64,000 nt of DNA, from the NCBI RefSeq assembly GCF_043099285.1, contig NZ_CP170723.1:1054001-1118000 (forward strand), in the 5' to 3' direction. Position 1 is the stretch's first letter, and every line of letters starts with the position of its first letter. Position numbers and translations under genes: made by a program. Below are positions 53,157 through 63,236 of this stretch, in pieces. A model generated the notes under the pieces. The model searched no databases. It saw nothing but the letters and a program-made list of their open reading frames with translations, and was not told the origin of the DNA. Source of the DNA: Oryzobacter telluris (lineage in GTDB: Bacteria; Actinomycetota; Actinomycetes; Actinomycetales; Dermatophilaceae).

Positions 53157-53458
53157 GTCGTTACCTCCTGTGGTGCGCTCGCCACTTCCCCGAGCGGCTT
53201 GCGCTTCACGGTAAGAGGGGGTTGGTAGAGGGAGGGCAATCCGTGGGTAAGGCTTTGGTCAACCTCACCTGCGGTTGGTCAGGGCTTGGCCATGACGCAG
53301 AAACGTGCACGTCGCAGGCTCGGCCCGGGCCGCGCTCGGGGGTCCGGGCGGCTCCCACGGCGCGGGAGTGCAACCCGGGTCGGCCCCCGTGCGTACTCTC
53401 CCTGACCGGGTGGTTCGGGGCGGTTCGGAGACCACCCGACGGAGGGAACGGAGGGGTG

Positions 53459-53956
53459 ATGTCGCCCGAGGAGTTCGACGAGCTCTACCGCGCGAGCGCA
53501 CCGCGTCTCGTCGGCCAGGTCCACGCGATGTGCGGGGACGTGGCCGAGGCCCAGGACGTGGTCCAGGAGGCCTTCGAGCGAGCCTGGCAGCATCGTTCGC
53601 GGCTGGACCGGGAGCGCTCACCGGAGGCGTGGGTGCGCGTGACCGCGATGCGCCTCGCCGTCAGCCGATGGCGGCGGCAGCGCAACGCCGTCCTCGCGTG
53701 GCGCCGTCGAGCGCACGACCTCGTGGACGCCCCGGGGGAGCCCTTCGACCCCGTCCTCGTCGCCGCCCTCCTGGCCCTGCCGGAGGCTCAGCGCCTCGCC
53801 ATCGTCCTGCACCACCTGGCCGACCTGTCGGTCGAGGCGGTCGCCGCCGAGCTGGCGGTCCCCGTCGGGACCGTCAAGGCCCGGCTCTCCCGAGGGCGAC
53901 GAGCCCTCGCCGCGGCCCTGGCCGCGCCGACCGTGAAGGAGGGGCGGCATGTCTGA
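53459..53956 (+). CDS. ECF sigma factor, SigE/SigM-like family
   Basis: A 165-residue ECF RNA polymerase sigma factor. Region 2 is EEFDELYRASAPRLVGQVHAM to AQDVVQEAFERAW, and region 4 is DPVLVAALLALPEAQRLAIVLHHL with the helix-turn-helix VEAVAAELAVPVGTVKARLSRGR. Regions 1 and 3 are absent, as in all ECF types. ATG 53459 has GGAGG five bases upstream. It overlaps the next gene by eight bases, so that product probably regulates it. In mycobacteria sigD takes this position next to whiB3, but this protein looks like a different group. Confidence 0.93.
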   Translation: MSPEEFDELYRASAPRLVGQVHAMCGDVAEAQDVVQEAFERAWQHRSRLDRERSPEAWVRVTAMRLAVSRWRRQRNAVLAWRRRAHDLVDAPGEPFDPVLVAALLALPEAQRLAIVLHHLADLSVEAVAAELAVPVGTVKARLSRGRRALAAALAAPTVKEGRHV

Positions 53957-55148
53957 CGCCCGTGACCCCGACGCCCTGCTCGTCGACCGCCTGCACGCCC
54001 TGGCCGTGAGCACGGGCACCCTCGACCTCCCACCGGCCGAGGTCGTCCGCGAGGGTGGGGAAAGGCGCCGACGCCGCGCCCGGACCGCCGCGGCCGGCTC
54101 GGTCCTCGCCGCCGTGGTGCTGGGCGCCGGTGTTGCCGTGACCAGCGGGCTCTCGCGCGACCGGGCGGACGCTCCCCTGCCCGCGACGTCGGCACCGGCC
54201 CCGACGGCATCCGCGGACCCCAGCCCCTCGACCTCGCCGACGGCTGCGCCCGAGCCGACGGCGAGCGGGACGGTCCCGCCGCCCGCCGACCCGGGTCGGG
54301 TCGCGCTGGGGTCGATCGGGTCGGTGGCGCTGCCCGCGGGCTGGCGCGTGGAGCACCCGCGGGGCGAGCGCGAGAACACCCTGTGCCTCGCCGACCCCGC
54401 GACCGACCGGCCGTCCTGGGCCCCGTGCACCCTGCAGCTCGCCTGGGGCGACGGCGTCGTCGGCCGCGACGGGGGCCCGTGGTCCAGCCACCAGCGCGAC
54501 GGATGGAGGACGACGCGCACCGCCCCGGCGGGCTGCCCCCTCTGGGGCCCGGAGTGGGTCGACGACGGTGGTCCGGTCGTCGGGCTTGAGGGCGGCCTCC
54601 CGGCCAGATCGCTGGGCGCCGTCGGGCCGAAGGTCGCCGAGCTGTCCTGGTACGTGGCCGGCTGCCGCGGCGGTGGCGGGTATCTGCGCCCGCGGATCTG
54701 GTGGCTTCCCGTCACGGGCCTGCAGGCCACTGACCTGCTCAACCACCCGCGCAGCCACGAGGTGCTCGCATCGGTGCGGTTCGCCACGGACTCCGGCTCC
54801 ACCGGGCTGCACTTCGTCCACGGCGAGGTCATCGAGGGCCACGGGACGCGCACCCTGCGGGTGGCCCCCACGCGCACCCTGACCAACGACGTCGAGGGGT
54901 TCCGGTGGCAGCGCGAGCGCGGGCGCGGCGAGGAGTTTATGGGCAACCCGCCCGAGGTGTCGACCGGTGCTCCCGTGACCGTGCGCATCACGGACCGGAC
55001 GTCGTGCTTCTCGTACGACGGGACCACCACGTTCGGGATGCGGCAGATCGCGTGCGAGGACCTCGGGTCCTTCGGGGTCGAGTACGTGGACGCCGTCGTG
55101 ACGCCGAGCGGGGAGGCGCGACGCGTCGTGGAGCCCTTCCGCAGCTGA
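53949..55148 (+). CDS. Membrane protein, probable anti-sigma partner
   Basis: A 399-residue single-pass membrane protein cotranslated with the ECF sigma gene. Residues 1-45 are cytoplasmic (DALLVDRLHALAVSTGTLDL, then RRRRRARTAA), residues 46-68 span the membrane, 75-115 are a Pro/Thr/Ser/Ala linker, and the rest is an extracellular domain that I do not recognise, with Cys residues at LCLADP, PCTLQLA, GCPLWGP and ACEDLG. No HXXXCXXC zinc motif of ZAS anti-sigma factors is seen. The role of anti-sigma factor is inferred from the overlap and topology only. Confidence 0.7.
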   Translation: MSDARDPDALLVDRLHALAVSTGTLDLPPAEVVREGGERRRRRARTAAAGSVLAAVVLGAGVAVTSGLSRDRADAPLPATSAPAPTASADPSPSTSPTAAPEPTASGTVPPPADPGRVALGSIGSVALPAGWRVEHPRGERENTLCLADPATDRPSWAPCTLQLAWGDGVVGRDGGPWSSHQRDGWRTTRTAPAGCPLWGPEWVDDGGPVVGLEGGLPARSLGAVGPKVAELSWYVAGCRGGGGYLRPRIWWLPVTGLQATDLLNHPRSHEVLASVRFATDSGSTGLHFVHGEVIEGHGTRTLRVAPTRTLTNDVEGFRWQRERGRGEEFMGNPPEVSTGAPVTVRITDRTSCFSYDGTTTFGMRQIACEDLGSFGVEYVDAVVTPSGEARRVVEPFRS

Positions 55149-55153
55149 GGGGG

Positions 55154-55190
55154 CGCCCCGGGACGGCTCCACCCCCGCCGTCCCGGGGCG
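55154..55190 (+). terminator. Terminator-like hairpin before guaB
   Basis: Perfect 13-base arms CGCCCCGGGACGG (55154-55166) and CCGTCCCGGGGCG (55178-55190), six bases after the upstream stop codon. Confidence 0.8.
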
Positions 55191-55224
55191 TGGCGGGGTG
55201 TCCGGGGGTGGTGGCGCGAGCCCG

Positions 55225-55230
55225 TAGAAT
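55225..55230 (+). promoter_or_regulatory. -10 box TAGAAT, leaderless guaB
   Basis: TAGAAT ends 6 bases before ATG 55237. It is the best -10 match among the leaderless promoters in this window. Confidence 0.65.
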
Positions 55231-55236
55231 CGGGTG

Positions 55237-56853
55237 ATGAGCCTCGGACTGGACGAGACCAGCACCACCGCCGACCACGCGGGCTCCGCGGCGCCGAGCG
55301 CCGCCCCGGCCCCCTCGACCCCGACGACCGACGCCGGCACGTACGAACCCGCGCCGCCGTCGCCGTTCGCCGCGCTGGGCCTGACCTACGACGACGTCCT
55401 GCTCCAGCCGGGCGAGACCGACGTCATCCCCAGCGAGGTCGACACCACGAGCCGGCTCACCCGCGGCATCTCGATCCGCGTCCCGCTCATCTCCGCGGCC
55501 ATGGACACCGTCACCGAGGCCCGCATGGCCATCGCGATGGCGCGGCACGGCGGCATCGGCATCCTCCACCGCAACCTGTCGATCGAGGACCAGGCCTACC
55601 AGGTCGACCTCGTCAAGCGGACCCAGACCGGGATGATCTCCAACCCCGTGACCATCGGCCCCGACGCCACCCTCGAGGAGCTCGACGAGATCTGCGGTCG
55701 CTACCGCGTCTCGGGCCTGCCGGTCGTCGACCCGGGCGAGCACCTGCTGGGCATCGTCACCAACCGCGACCTGCGCTTCACCCCCGTCGCCGAGTGGGGC
55801 CACACCCTCGTGCGCGACGTCATGACCCCGATGCCGCTCATCACCGGCACGGTCGGCATCAGCAACGAGCAGGCCACCCTGCTGCTGCGCCAGCACAAGC
55901 GCGAGCGCCTGCCGATCATCGACGACGAGGGCCGCCTGCGCGGGCTCATCACCGTCAAGGACTTCGTGAAGTCCGAGCAGTTCCCCGACGCCAGCAAGGA
56001 TGCCGACGGCCGCCTCCTCGTGGGCGCGGCGGTCGGGTACTTCGGCGAGGCCTGGGAGCGCGCCTCGCGGCTCATCGAGGCCGGCGTCGACGTCCTCGTC
56101 GTCGACACCGCCCACGGGCACGCCCGCCTCCTGCTCGAGATGATCGAGCGGGTCAAGAAGGACCCCTCCACCCGCCACGTGCAGGTCATCGGCGGCAACG
56201 TCGCCACCCGCGCGGGCGCCCAGGCGCTGGTCGACGCCGGGGTCGACGCCGTCAAGGTCGGCGTCGGGCCGGGCTCGATCTGCACCACCCGCGTCGTCGC
56301 CGGGGTCGGCGTCCCGCAGGTCACGGCGATCTACGAGGCCTCCCTCGCCTGCCGGCCCGCCGGCGTCCCGCTCATCGGCGACGGCGGCCTGCAGTACTCC
56401 GGCGACATCGCCAAGGCGCTCGTCGCCGGCGCCGACACCGTCATGGTCGGCTCGCTGCTCGCCGGGTGCGAGGAGTCGCCGGGTGAGCTCGTCTTCATCA
56501 ACGGCAAGCAGTACAAGGCCTACCGCGGTATGGGGTCGCTCGGCGCGATGTCCTCGCGCGGCAAGAAGTCCTACTCCAAGGACCGCTACTTCCAGGCCGA
56601 CGTCACCAGCGACGACAAGATCGTCCCCGAGGGCATCGAGGGCCAGGTCGCCTACCGCGGACCGGTCGGCGCCGTCGCCCACCAGCTCATCGGCGGCCTG
56701 CACCAGTCGATGTTCTACGTCGGTGCGCGCACCGTCCCCGAGCTCAAGGCCAAGGGGCGCTTCATCCGCATCACGACCGCCGGCCTGCGCGAGTCGCACC
56801 CGCACGACATCACCGGCATCGTCGAGGCGCCGAACTACACCTCCAAGGGCTGA
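55237..56853 (+). CDS. guaB: IMP dehydrogenase
   Basis: A 538-residue IMPDH that oxidises IMP to XMP with NAD in guanine nucleotide synthesis. LTYDDVLLQPGETDVIPSEVD begins the barrel; two CBS motifs (about 130-250) regulate it; the catalytic Cys349 is in GPGSICTTR, and GDGGLQYSGDIAKALVAGAD and YRGMGSLGAMSS follow. The N-terminus has about 45 extra Ala/Pro/Thr residues before the conserved part, as in mycobacterial GuaB2. A GTG at 55234 is in frame but lies too near the promoter. Confidence 0.97.
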   Translation: MSLGLDETSTTADHAGSAAPSAAPAPSTPTTDAGTYEPAPPSPFAALGLTYDDVLLQPGETDVIPSEVDTTSRLTRGISIRVPLISAAMDTVTEARMAIAMARHGGIGILHRNLSIEDQAYQVDLVKRTQTGMISNPVTIGPDATLEELDEICGRYRVSGLPVVDPGEHLLGIVTNRDLRFTPVAEWGHTLVRDVMTPMPLITGTVGISNEQATLLLRQHKRERLPIIDDEGRLRGLITVKDFVKSEQFPDASKDADGRLLVGAAVGYFGEAWERASRLIEAGVDVLVVDTAHGHARLLLEMIERVKKDPSTRHVQVIGGNVATRAGAQALVDAGVDAVKVGVGPGSICTTRVVAGVGVPQVTAIYEASLACRPAGVPLIGDGGLQYSGDIAKALVAGADTVMVGSLLAGCEESPGELVFINGKQYKAYRGMGSLGAMSSRGKKSYSKDRYFQADVTSDDKIVPEGIEGQVAYRGPVGAVAHQLIGGLHQSMFYVGARTVPELKAKGRFIRITTAGLRESHPHDITGIVEAPNYTSKG

Positions 56854-56872
56854 CCCGGCCGGTCGCGGGGCC

Positions 56873-57868
56873 TCAGGCGCCGCGGACCGGGCCGGTGCTC
56901 GAGCGGATGACGAGCTCCGCCGGGATGTGCTGGGTGCGGGCCTCCCCGCCGGTCTCGGCCACGAGCTCGGCAAGCCGCGCGACCGCGGCGTCGCCGAACG
57001 CGTCGACCGGCTGCCGCACGCTCGTCAGGCCGACGAGGTCGAGCGCCGCGATCTGCGAGTCGTCGAACCCCACGACGCTGACGTCCCCCGGCACGTCGAC
57101 CCCCCGGGCGCGCAGCACTCCCATGACGCCCACGGCGGTGAGGTCGTTGGCGGCCATGACCGCGGTGGGGAGCGGGTCCAGCGCCATCAGCCCCTCGCCG
57201 CCCTCGCGACCCCCCTCCGGCGTGAACTCGCCTGGCACGACGCGCGGTTCGAGCCCGGCCTCGGCCATCACCGCGCGGTAGCCGGCCTCCCGGTCGCGGG
57301 CCGGGCGGGTCGGCCCGCCGGTGACGTGGGCGATGTCGCGGTGCCCCAGGCCGACGAGGTGCTCGACGACGAGCCGGGCGGCCTGCACCTCGTCGGTGGT
57401 GACGGCGTCGACCCCGGCGACCGAGGTGTCGCTGCCGATGATGACGCACGGCACCGTCCCCGACAGGCGCTGGAGGTCGGCGGTGCGCATCATCGGGCTG
57501 AGCAGGACGAGCCCGGCGATCTGGTGCTCCAGCAGGGTGCGGACCAGCGAGACCTCGCGCTCCGGGGACCGGGTGCCCGGTGCCACGAGCAGGTCGTAGC
57601 CGGCGCGCTCGGCAGCGGCGGCCACCGAGCCGTACACCAGCCCGAAGTACGGGTTGGTGACGTCGTGGATGAGGACGCCGAAGGTCCGCACCTCCTTGCT
57701 CGCGAGCGAGCGGGCGGAGGCGTTGGGGCGGTAGCCGAGCTCGTCGGCGGCCCGGAGCACGGTGCGGCGACGGGTGGGGGAGACGTTGGGGGCGTCGCGC
57801 ATGACGAGGGAGACCAGCGCCCGGGACACGCCGGCGCGGCGCGCGACGTCCTCCTGGGTCGGTCGCAT
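56873..57868 (-). CDS. LacI family transcriptional repressor
   Basis: A 331-residue LacI/GalR repressor. The N-terminal helix-turn-helix is QEDVARRAGVSRALVSLVMRD with hinge ELGYRPNASARSL, followed by a periplasmic-binding-like ligand domain (FGVLIHDVTNPYFG; AVMAANDLTAVGVMGVLRARG; VVGFDDSQIAAL). It is divergent from the ABC importer operon, with a perfect LacI palindrome at 57960-57973 in between, so it most likely represses both directions and is released by the imported sugar. ATG 57868 follows GAGGAGC. Confidence 0.94.
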   Translation of the reverse strand: MRPTQEDVARRAGVSRALVSLVMRDAPNVSPTRRRTVLRAADELGYRPNASARSLASKEVRTFGVLIHDVTNPYFGLVYGSVAAAAERAGYDLLVAPGTRSPEREVSLVRTLLEHQIAGLVLLSPMMRTADLQRLSGTVPCVIIGSDTSVAGVDAVTTDEVQAARLVVEHLVGLGHRDIAHVTGGPTRPARDREAGYRAVMAEAGLEPRVVPGEFTPEGGREGGEGLMALDPLPTAVMAANDLTAVGVMGVLRARGVDVPGDVSVVGFDDSQIAALDLVGLTSVRQPVDAFGDAAVARLAELVAETGGEARTQHIPAELVIRSSTGPVRGA

Positions 57869-57959
57869 CCGTGCTCCTCACGTCAGAATGTCGTCACATT
57901 TTCATAAATGTCAGGACAAGGTCTTGTCAGCGCCCTGCCGGGTGCGCCACAGTATGCCG

Positions 57960-57973
57960 TTAGCGCGCGCTAA
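57960..57973. promoter_or_regulatory. LacI operator TTAGCGCGCGCTAA
   Basis: A perfect 14-base palindrome 64 bases before the binding-protein start and 92 from the lacI start. TTAGCGC half-sites are typical of LacI-family operators. CAGTAT (57950-57955) just upstream may be the -10 box and TTGTCA (57924-57929) a -35, though the 20-base spacing is long. A second dyad GACAAG-GT-CTTGTC lies at 57915-57928. Confidence 0.8.
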
Positions 57974-58037
57974 TCCAGAGCGTTCGCGACAGCGCAACGA
58001 CGCGCAGGCGGGCCGGGCCCGCGACGAAGGAGGAAGC

Positions 58038-59033
58038 ATGAAGGCTCCCAAGCTGGGTCTGGCGGTCGTCGCGGCGACCGCGCTGCTGCTGGCGGGATGC
58101 AGTGCCGGTGACACGTCCGGCAACACGAGCAGCGGCGGCTCGAGCGCCGCGGCCGGCGGGGACAACAAGGGCATCAAGCTCTGCATGTACACCCACGGCG
58201 ACGGCGGCGGGTTCTGGTCGGTCGCGAAGAAGGGCGCCCAGAAGGCGGCCGAGGACCTCGGGGTCACCTTCGACTACCAGGAGTCCAACAACGACGCGGA
58301 GGCCCAGGCGCAGCTCATCGAGGCGGGCGTCACGGCCGGGTGCCAGGGCATCGCCGTCTCGGCGCCGAACCCCGACGCCATCAAGGACGCCCTCAAGGGC
58401 GCGACCGACAAGAAGATCCCGATCGTCACGATGAACTCGGGCAGCGCGGTCTTCAAGGAGCTCGGCGCGTTCACCCACGTCGGCCAGGACGAGCTGATCG
58501 CCGGCCAGGAGGCGGGCAAGAAGTTCAAGGAGCTGGGCGCGAAGAAGGTCCTCTGCCCGATCCAGGAGGCCAACAACATCGGTCTGCAGCAGCGCTGCGA
58601 CGGCGCGAAGGAGACCTTCGGCAACGTCGAGAACCTCCAGCTGTCCGCCGGTCTCGCCGACCTCGCCAAGAGCCAGGCCGAGATCCAGGCCAAGCTCGAG
58701 GCCGACCCCTCGATCGACGCGGTCTTCGCGCTCAACGCCGACATCGCCACCGCGGGGGCCATCCCGGCCGCCGAGGCCGTCGGCCGCACGCTCCAGATCG
58801 GCACCGTGGACCTCTCGGGTGACGCGGTCACGGCCATCAAGGACGGCAAGCTCGCGTTCGCGATCGACCAGCAGCAGTACGCGCAGGGCTACCTGTCCGT
58901 CGTCCTGCTCTACCTGAACAAGATCAACGGTCACGAGCTCGGCGGTGGGCAGCCCATGTACACCGGCCCCGGGTTCGTCACCAAGGACAACGCCGACCTC
59001 GTCCAGAAGCTGGCGGAGGCGGGCACCCGCTGA
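58038..59033 (+). CDS. Sugar ABC transporter substrate-binding lipoprotein
   Basis: A 331-residue periplasmic-binding-protein-like lipoprotein of the ribose/fructose (Peripla_BP_4) type. Residues 1-20 are the signal with lipobox LAGC and Cys21; a Ser/Gly linker follows to about residue 45. The two lobes show MYTHGDGGGFWSVAKKGAQKAAEDLG, CQGIAVSAPNPDAIKDAL and AIDQQQYAQGYLSVVLL, typical of the family. AAGGAGG precedes ATG 58038. First gene of the operon controlled by the LacI site. The ligand is unknown; neighbouring dehydrogenases suggest a sugar acid or cyclitol such as inositol. Confidence 0.94.
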   Translation: MKAPKLGLAVVAATALLLAGCSAGDTSGNTSSGGSSAAAGGDNKGIKLCMYTHGDGGGFWSVAKKGAQKAAEDLGVTFDYQESNNDAEAQAQLIEAGVTAGCQGIAVSAPNPDAIKDALKGATDKKIPIVTMNSGSAVFKELGAFTHVGQDELIAGQEAGKKFKELGAKKVLCPIQEANNIGLQQRCDGAKETFGNVENLQLSAGLADLAKSQAEIQAKLEADPSIDAVFALNADIATAGAIPAAEAVGRTLQIGTVDLSGDAVTAIKDGKLAFAIDQQQYAQGYLSVVLLYLNKINGHELGGGQPMYTGPGFVTKDNADLVQKLAEAGTR

Positions 59034-59040
59034 CCGCGGG

Positions 59041-59068
59041 CCGTGGCGGGGCCCCCGCCCCGCCACGG
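59041..59068 (+). terminator. Hairpin between binding-protein and permease genes
   Basis: Perfect 11-base arms CCGTGGCGGGG (59041-59051) and CCCCGCCACGG (59058-59068), loop CCCCCG, seven bases past the binding-protein stop. Such hairpins commonly stabilise or attenuate, so that the binding protein is made in excess over the membrane parts. Confidence 0.6.
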
Positions 59069-59110
59069 CTCCCGGACCGCTGCCCGCGTCCACTCACGAG
59101 AGGCTCCGCC

Positions 59111-60153
59111 ATGACCGCGACCACCGCGACCAGCGCCGACGAGCGACTGGCCAGCGTCTCCCGCTTCACCAAGATCCTGCGCCGGCCCGAGCTCGGCGCC
59201 CTCCTCGGCGCCGTCGTCATCTACCTGATGTTCGCCGTCGTCGACACGACCGGGAACTTCGCCACCATCGCGGGCACCGCACGGTGGACCGACGTCGCCG
59301 CCACCGTCGGCATCGTCGCCGTGCCGGTCGCCATGCTGATGATCGCGGGCGAGTTCGACCTCAGCTCCGGCGTCATGATCGGCACCTCGGGCCTGCTGGC
59401 CGGCCTGCTCACCACCGAGTACGGGCTGGGCATGTGGCCCGCCATCCTCGTCACCCTCGCGTTCGCGGCCTGCATCGGGCTGATCAACGGCTGGCTCGTC
59501 ATGCTCACCGGGCTGCCGTCGTTCATCGTCACGCTGGCGATGTTCTTCTCGCTGCGCGGCATCAACCTCGGCGTCACCAAGGCGCTCACCGACACCGTCC
59601 GCGTCGCCGGCATCGACAAGGTGCCCGGCTACGACTCGGCGCAGGCCATCTTCGGCACGACGTTCTGGGCGCCCTTCAACTTCCGCATCTCGGTCATCTG
59701 GTGGGTCGTCATCACCGTCGTCGCGACGACCGTGCTCACCAAGACGCGCTTCGGCAACTGGATCTACGCCGTCGGCGGCGACTCCAACGCTGCCCGCAAC
59801 ACCGGTGTCCCCGTGCGCCGCACGAAGATCACCCTCTTCGTCACCACCTCGATGGCGTCGGCGCTCGTCGGCATCATCAGCCTCATGCGGCTGAAGTCGA
59901 TGCAGGCCGGCCAGGGGGTGGGTGAGGAGTTCACCTTCATCATCGCCGCGGTCGTCGGTGGCTGCCTGCTCACCGGTGGCTTCGGGTCGGCGATCGGCTC
60001 GACCATCGGCGCCTCGATCATCGGGATGGCCTTCATCGGCATCGCCTACGCCGGCTGGAACACGGACTGGTCCTGGCTCTTCCTCGGCGTCATCCTCTTC
60101 ATCGCCGTGCTCGTCAACACCTACATCGGCCGTCGCGCCCAGGGAGCCCGCAA

Positions 60154-60157
<4 letters not shown>
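59111..60157 (+). CDS. Sugar ABC transporter permease, RbsC family
   Basis: A 348-residue membrane permease of the ribose/galactose (BPD_transp_2) type. About nine or ten hydrophobic segments run from residue 28; the segment IAGEFDLSSGVMIGTSGLLAGLL and GLPSFIVTLAMFF and the EAA-like loop GGDSNAARNTGVPVRRTKI are family marks. The N-terminal 26 residues are cytoplasmic. ATG 59111 overlaps no gene; the ATPase overlaps its stop by four bases. Confidence 0.93.
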
Positions 60158-61014
<857 letters not shown>

Positions 61015-61026
61015 GAACCAGGAGCG

Positions 61027-62190
61027 ATGGACACACTGACGGTCGGCGTCATCGGCGCCGGATGGATGGGGCACGTGCACGCCCGTGCGTACGGCCGGCT
61101 GACGCAGCACTGGCCCGACCTCCCGCTGCGACCCCGGGTCGCGGCGGTGGCGGACTCGTCGCCGGCGGCGGCCTCGGCGTTCGCCCGGGCCCACGGTGAG
61201 GAGGTCACCGAGTACGCCGACTGGCGCGACCTCGTCGCCGACCCGTCGGTCGAGGCCGTCAGCGTGACCGCCCCCAACGCGATGCACCGCGAGATCGGCG
61301 TCGCGGTCGCGGAGGCGGGCAAGCACCTGTGGATCGAGAAGCCGGTGGGGCTCACGGCAAAGGACGCGCTGGCCGTGCGCGACGCCGTGGCCGCCGCCGG
61401 GGTCGTCGGGTGCGTGGGGTTCAACTACCGCCACGTGCCGGCGGTCGCCCGGGCCCGCCGGCTCGTCGCGTCCGGTGCCATCGGGACCCCGACCCACGCG
61501 CGGGTCCAGCTCTTCACCGACTACGCCGCCCACCCCGGCAGCCCCCTGTCGTGGCGCTACGCCGTGGCGCGGGGCGGCCACGGGGTGCTCGGCGACCTCG
61601 CCTCGCACGGGGTCGACCTGCTGCGCTTCGTCCTCGGCGACGTCGTGGCGGTGACCGCGCAGACGTCGATCACGATCCCGCGGCGTCCGGTCGCCGACGC
61701 GCAGGGCCACTACAGCGTCCTCGACGTCGACGACCCGGACCTGACGTTCGGGGAGGTGGAGAACGAGGACTACGTCGTGGCGATCCTGCGGATGGCGTCG
61801 GGCGTCATCGGGGTCTGCGAGGCCGACCGCGCGGCCGTCGGTGAGCAGAACAACTACGCCCTCGAGGTGCACGGCAGCGCCGGTCTCGTGCGGTGGGACT
61901 TCCGCCGCCCGGGCGAGCTGCAGGTGTCCTCGGGGACGCAGTACGCCGGCCAGGCGACGACGACGGTGTTCAGCGAGCCGGGCGACGGCGAGTACGCCGC
62001 CTTCCAGCCCGGCGCCGGGATCGCGATGGGCTACGACGACACCAAGGTCGTCGAGGCGATGAACTTCGTCCGGGCCGTCGCGGGTGAGGCGGCCGAGCTC
62101 GCCACGCTCGACGACGCGGTCGCCAGCGGGCGCGCCCTGGACGCGATGGTGCAGTCCCAGGACAACGGAGAGTGGGTGCAGGTCGGATGA
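61027..62190 (+). CDS. Gfo/Idh/MocA family oxidoreductase
   Basis: A 387-residue NAD(P)-dependent dehydrogenase. The Rossmann loop is GVIGAGWMGHVHARAYG, the family Lys is in WIEKPVGLTA, and LGDLASHGVDLLRFVLGDV carries the His involved in catalysis. The family covers inositol, scyllo-inosose, glucose-fructose and other sugar dehydrogenases, so the substrate is open. AGGAG lies shortly before ATG 61027. It overlaps the next enzyme by four bases; both belong to the LacI-controlled operon. Confidence 0.92.
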   Translation: MDTLTVGVIGAGWMGHVHARAYGRLTQHWPDLPLRPRVAAVADSSPAAASAFARAHGEEVTEYADWRDLVADPSVEAVSVTAPNAMHREIGVAVAEAGKHLWIEKPVGLTAKDALAVRDAVAAAGVVGCVGFNYRHVPAVARARRLVASGAIGTPTHARVQLFTDYAAHPGSPLSWRYAVARGGHGVLGDLASHGVDLLRFVLGDVVAVTAQTSITIPRRPVADAQGHYSVLDVDDPDLTFGEVENEDYVVAILRMASGVIGVCEADRAAVGEQNNYALEVHGSAGLVRWDFRRPGELQVSSGTQYAGQATTTVFSEPGDGEYAAFQPGAGIAMGYDDTKVVEAMNFVRAVAGEAAELATLDDAVASGRALDAMVQSQDNGEWVQVG

Positions 62191-63236
62191 CCACACGCGA
62201 CGCAGGGTTCGCCGTGGCGCAGGACGAGCAGGTCGCGGTGCGGCGGATCGGGGTGGTCGGCTGCGGCCGGATCGGCCGGATGCACGCCGGGATCCTCGCC
62301 GAGATGCCCGGCTTCACCGTGGCCGGGCTGGCCGACGCCGTGCCGGCCGCCGCGGAGTCGGTCTCGGCGGCCACCGGTGCGCCGGTGATGACGATCGAGC
62401 AGCTCCTCGCCGCCGACGACATCGACACCGTGGCGATCTGCAGCTCCACCGACACCCACGCCGACCTCGTCGTCGCCGCGGCGCAGGCGGGCAAGGCCGT
62501 CTTCTGCGAGAAGCCGGTGAGCCTCAGCCTGGCCGAGGTCGACCGGGCGCTCACCGCCGTCGACGACGCCGGCGTGCCGTTCATGATCGGTTTCAACCGG
62601 CGCTTCGACCCGGGCCACCAGGCCGTGCGAGACGCCGTGGCCTCCGGCGGCATCGGCGACCTGCACCTGCTGCGGGTCACCAGCCGTGACCCCGCCCCGC
62701 CGCCGCCCGAGTACGTGGCCGGCAGCGGCGGCATCTTCCTCGACATGGCGATCCACGACTTCGACATGGCCCGCTACGTCGCCGGCAGCGACGTCGTCGA
62801 GGTCTACGCCCGGGGCGCGGTGCGGGTCGACCCCCGCATCGGCGAGGCTGGCGACATCGACACCGCCGTCGTGGTGATGACCCACGCCGACGGGACGCTG
62901 ACGACGATCGACAACAGCCGCCAGGCCGTCTACGGGTACGACCAGCGCATCGAGGCCTTCGGGTCCGGCGGGATGGCGGTGTCGGACAACCCTGCTCGGC
63001 ACAACGCGTGGGTGCGCACCGGTGAGGCCACGGTCGGGCAGCCGCTGCCGTGGTTCTTCCTCGAGCGGTACGTCGAGTCGTACCGGAGGGAGTGGGCCGC
63101 CTTCCACGCCTACCTCACCCAGGGCGGGCCGTCGCCCGCCGGCACCGACGCCGCCCGCGCGTGCACCACGGCGGCGCTCGCCGCCGGGCTGTCGCTGCGC
63201 GAGGGCCGGGCGGTGCGGGTCGAGGAGATCGGGTGA
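62187..63236 (+). CDS. Gfo/Idh/MocA family oxidoreductase, inositol 2-dehydrogenase-like
   Basis: A 349-residue second dehydrogenase of the same family, closer to IolG. GVVGCGRIGRMHAGILA binds NAD, CEKPVSLSLAEVDRAL holds the Lys, FNRRFDPGHQAVRDAV is typical of inositol dehydrogenases, and FLDMAIHDFDMARYVAG gives the catalytic His/Asp region. The N-terminal 20 residues before the Rossmann strand are an extension. Two such enzymes with opposite stereochemistry plus an importer suggest uptake of a cyclitol or sugar epimer. Inference from context only. Confidence 0.92.
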   Translation: MTTRDAGFAVAQDEQVAVRRIGVVGCGRIGRMHAGILAEMPGFTVAGLADAVPAAAESVSAATGAPVMTIEQLLAADDIDTVAICSSTDTHADLVVAAAQAGKAVFCEKPVSLSLAEVDRALTAVDDAGVPFMIGFNRRFDPGHQAVRDAVASGGIGDLHLLRVTSRDPAPPPPEYVAGSGGIFLDMAIHDFDMARYVAGSDVVEVYARGAVRVDPRIGEAGDIDTAVVVMTHADGTLTTIDNSRQAVYGYDQRIEAFGSGGMAVSDNPARHNAWVRTGEATVGQPLPWFFLERYVESYRREWAAFHAYLTQGGPSPAGTDAARACTTAALAAGLSLREGRAVRVEEIG

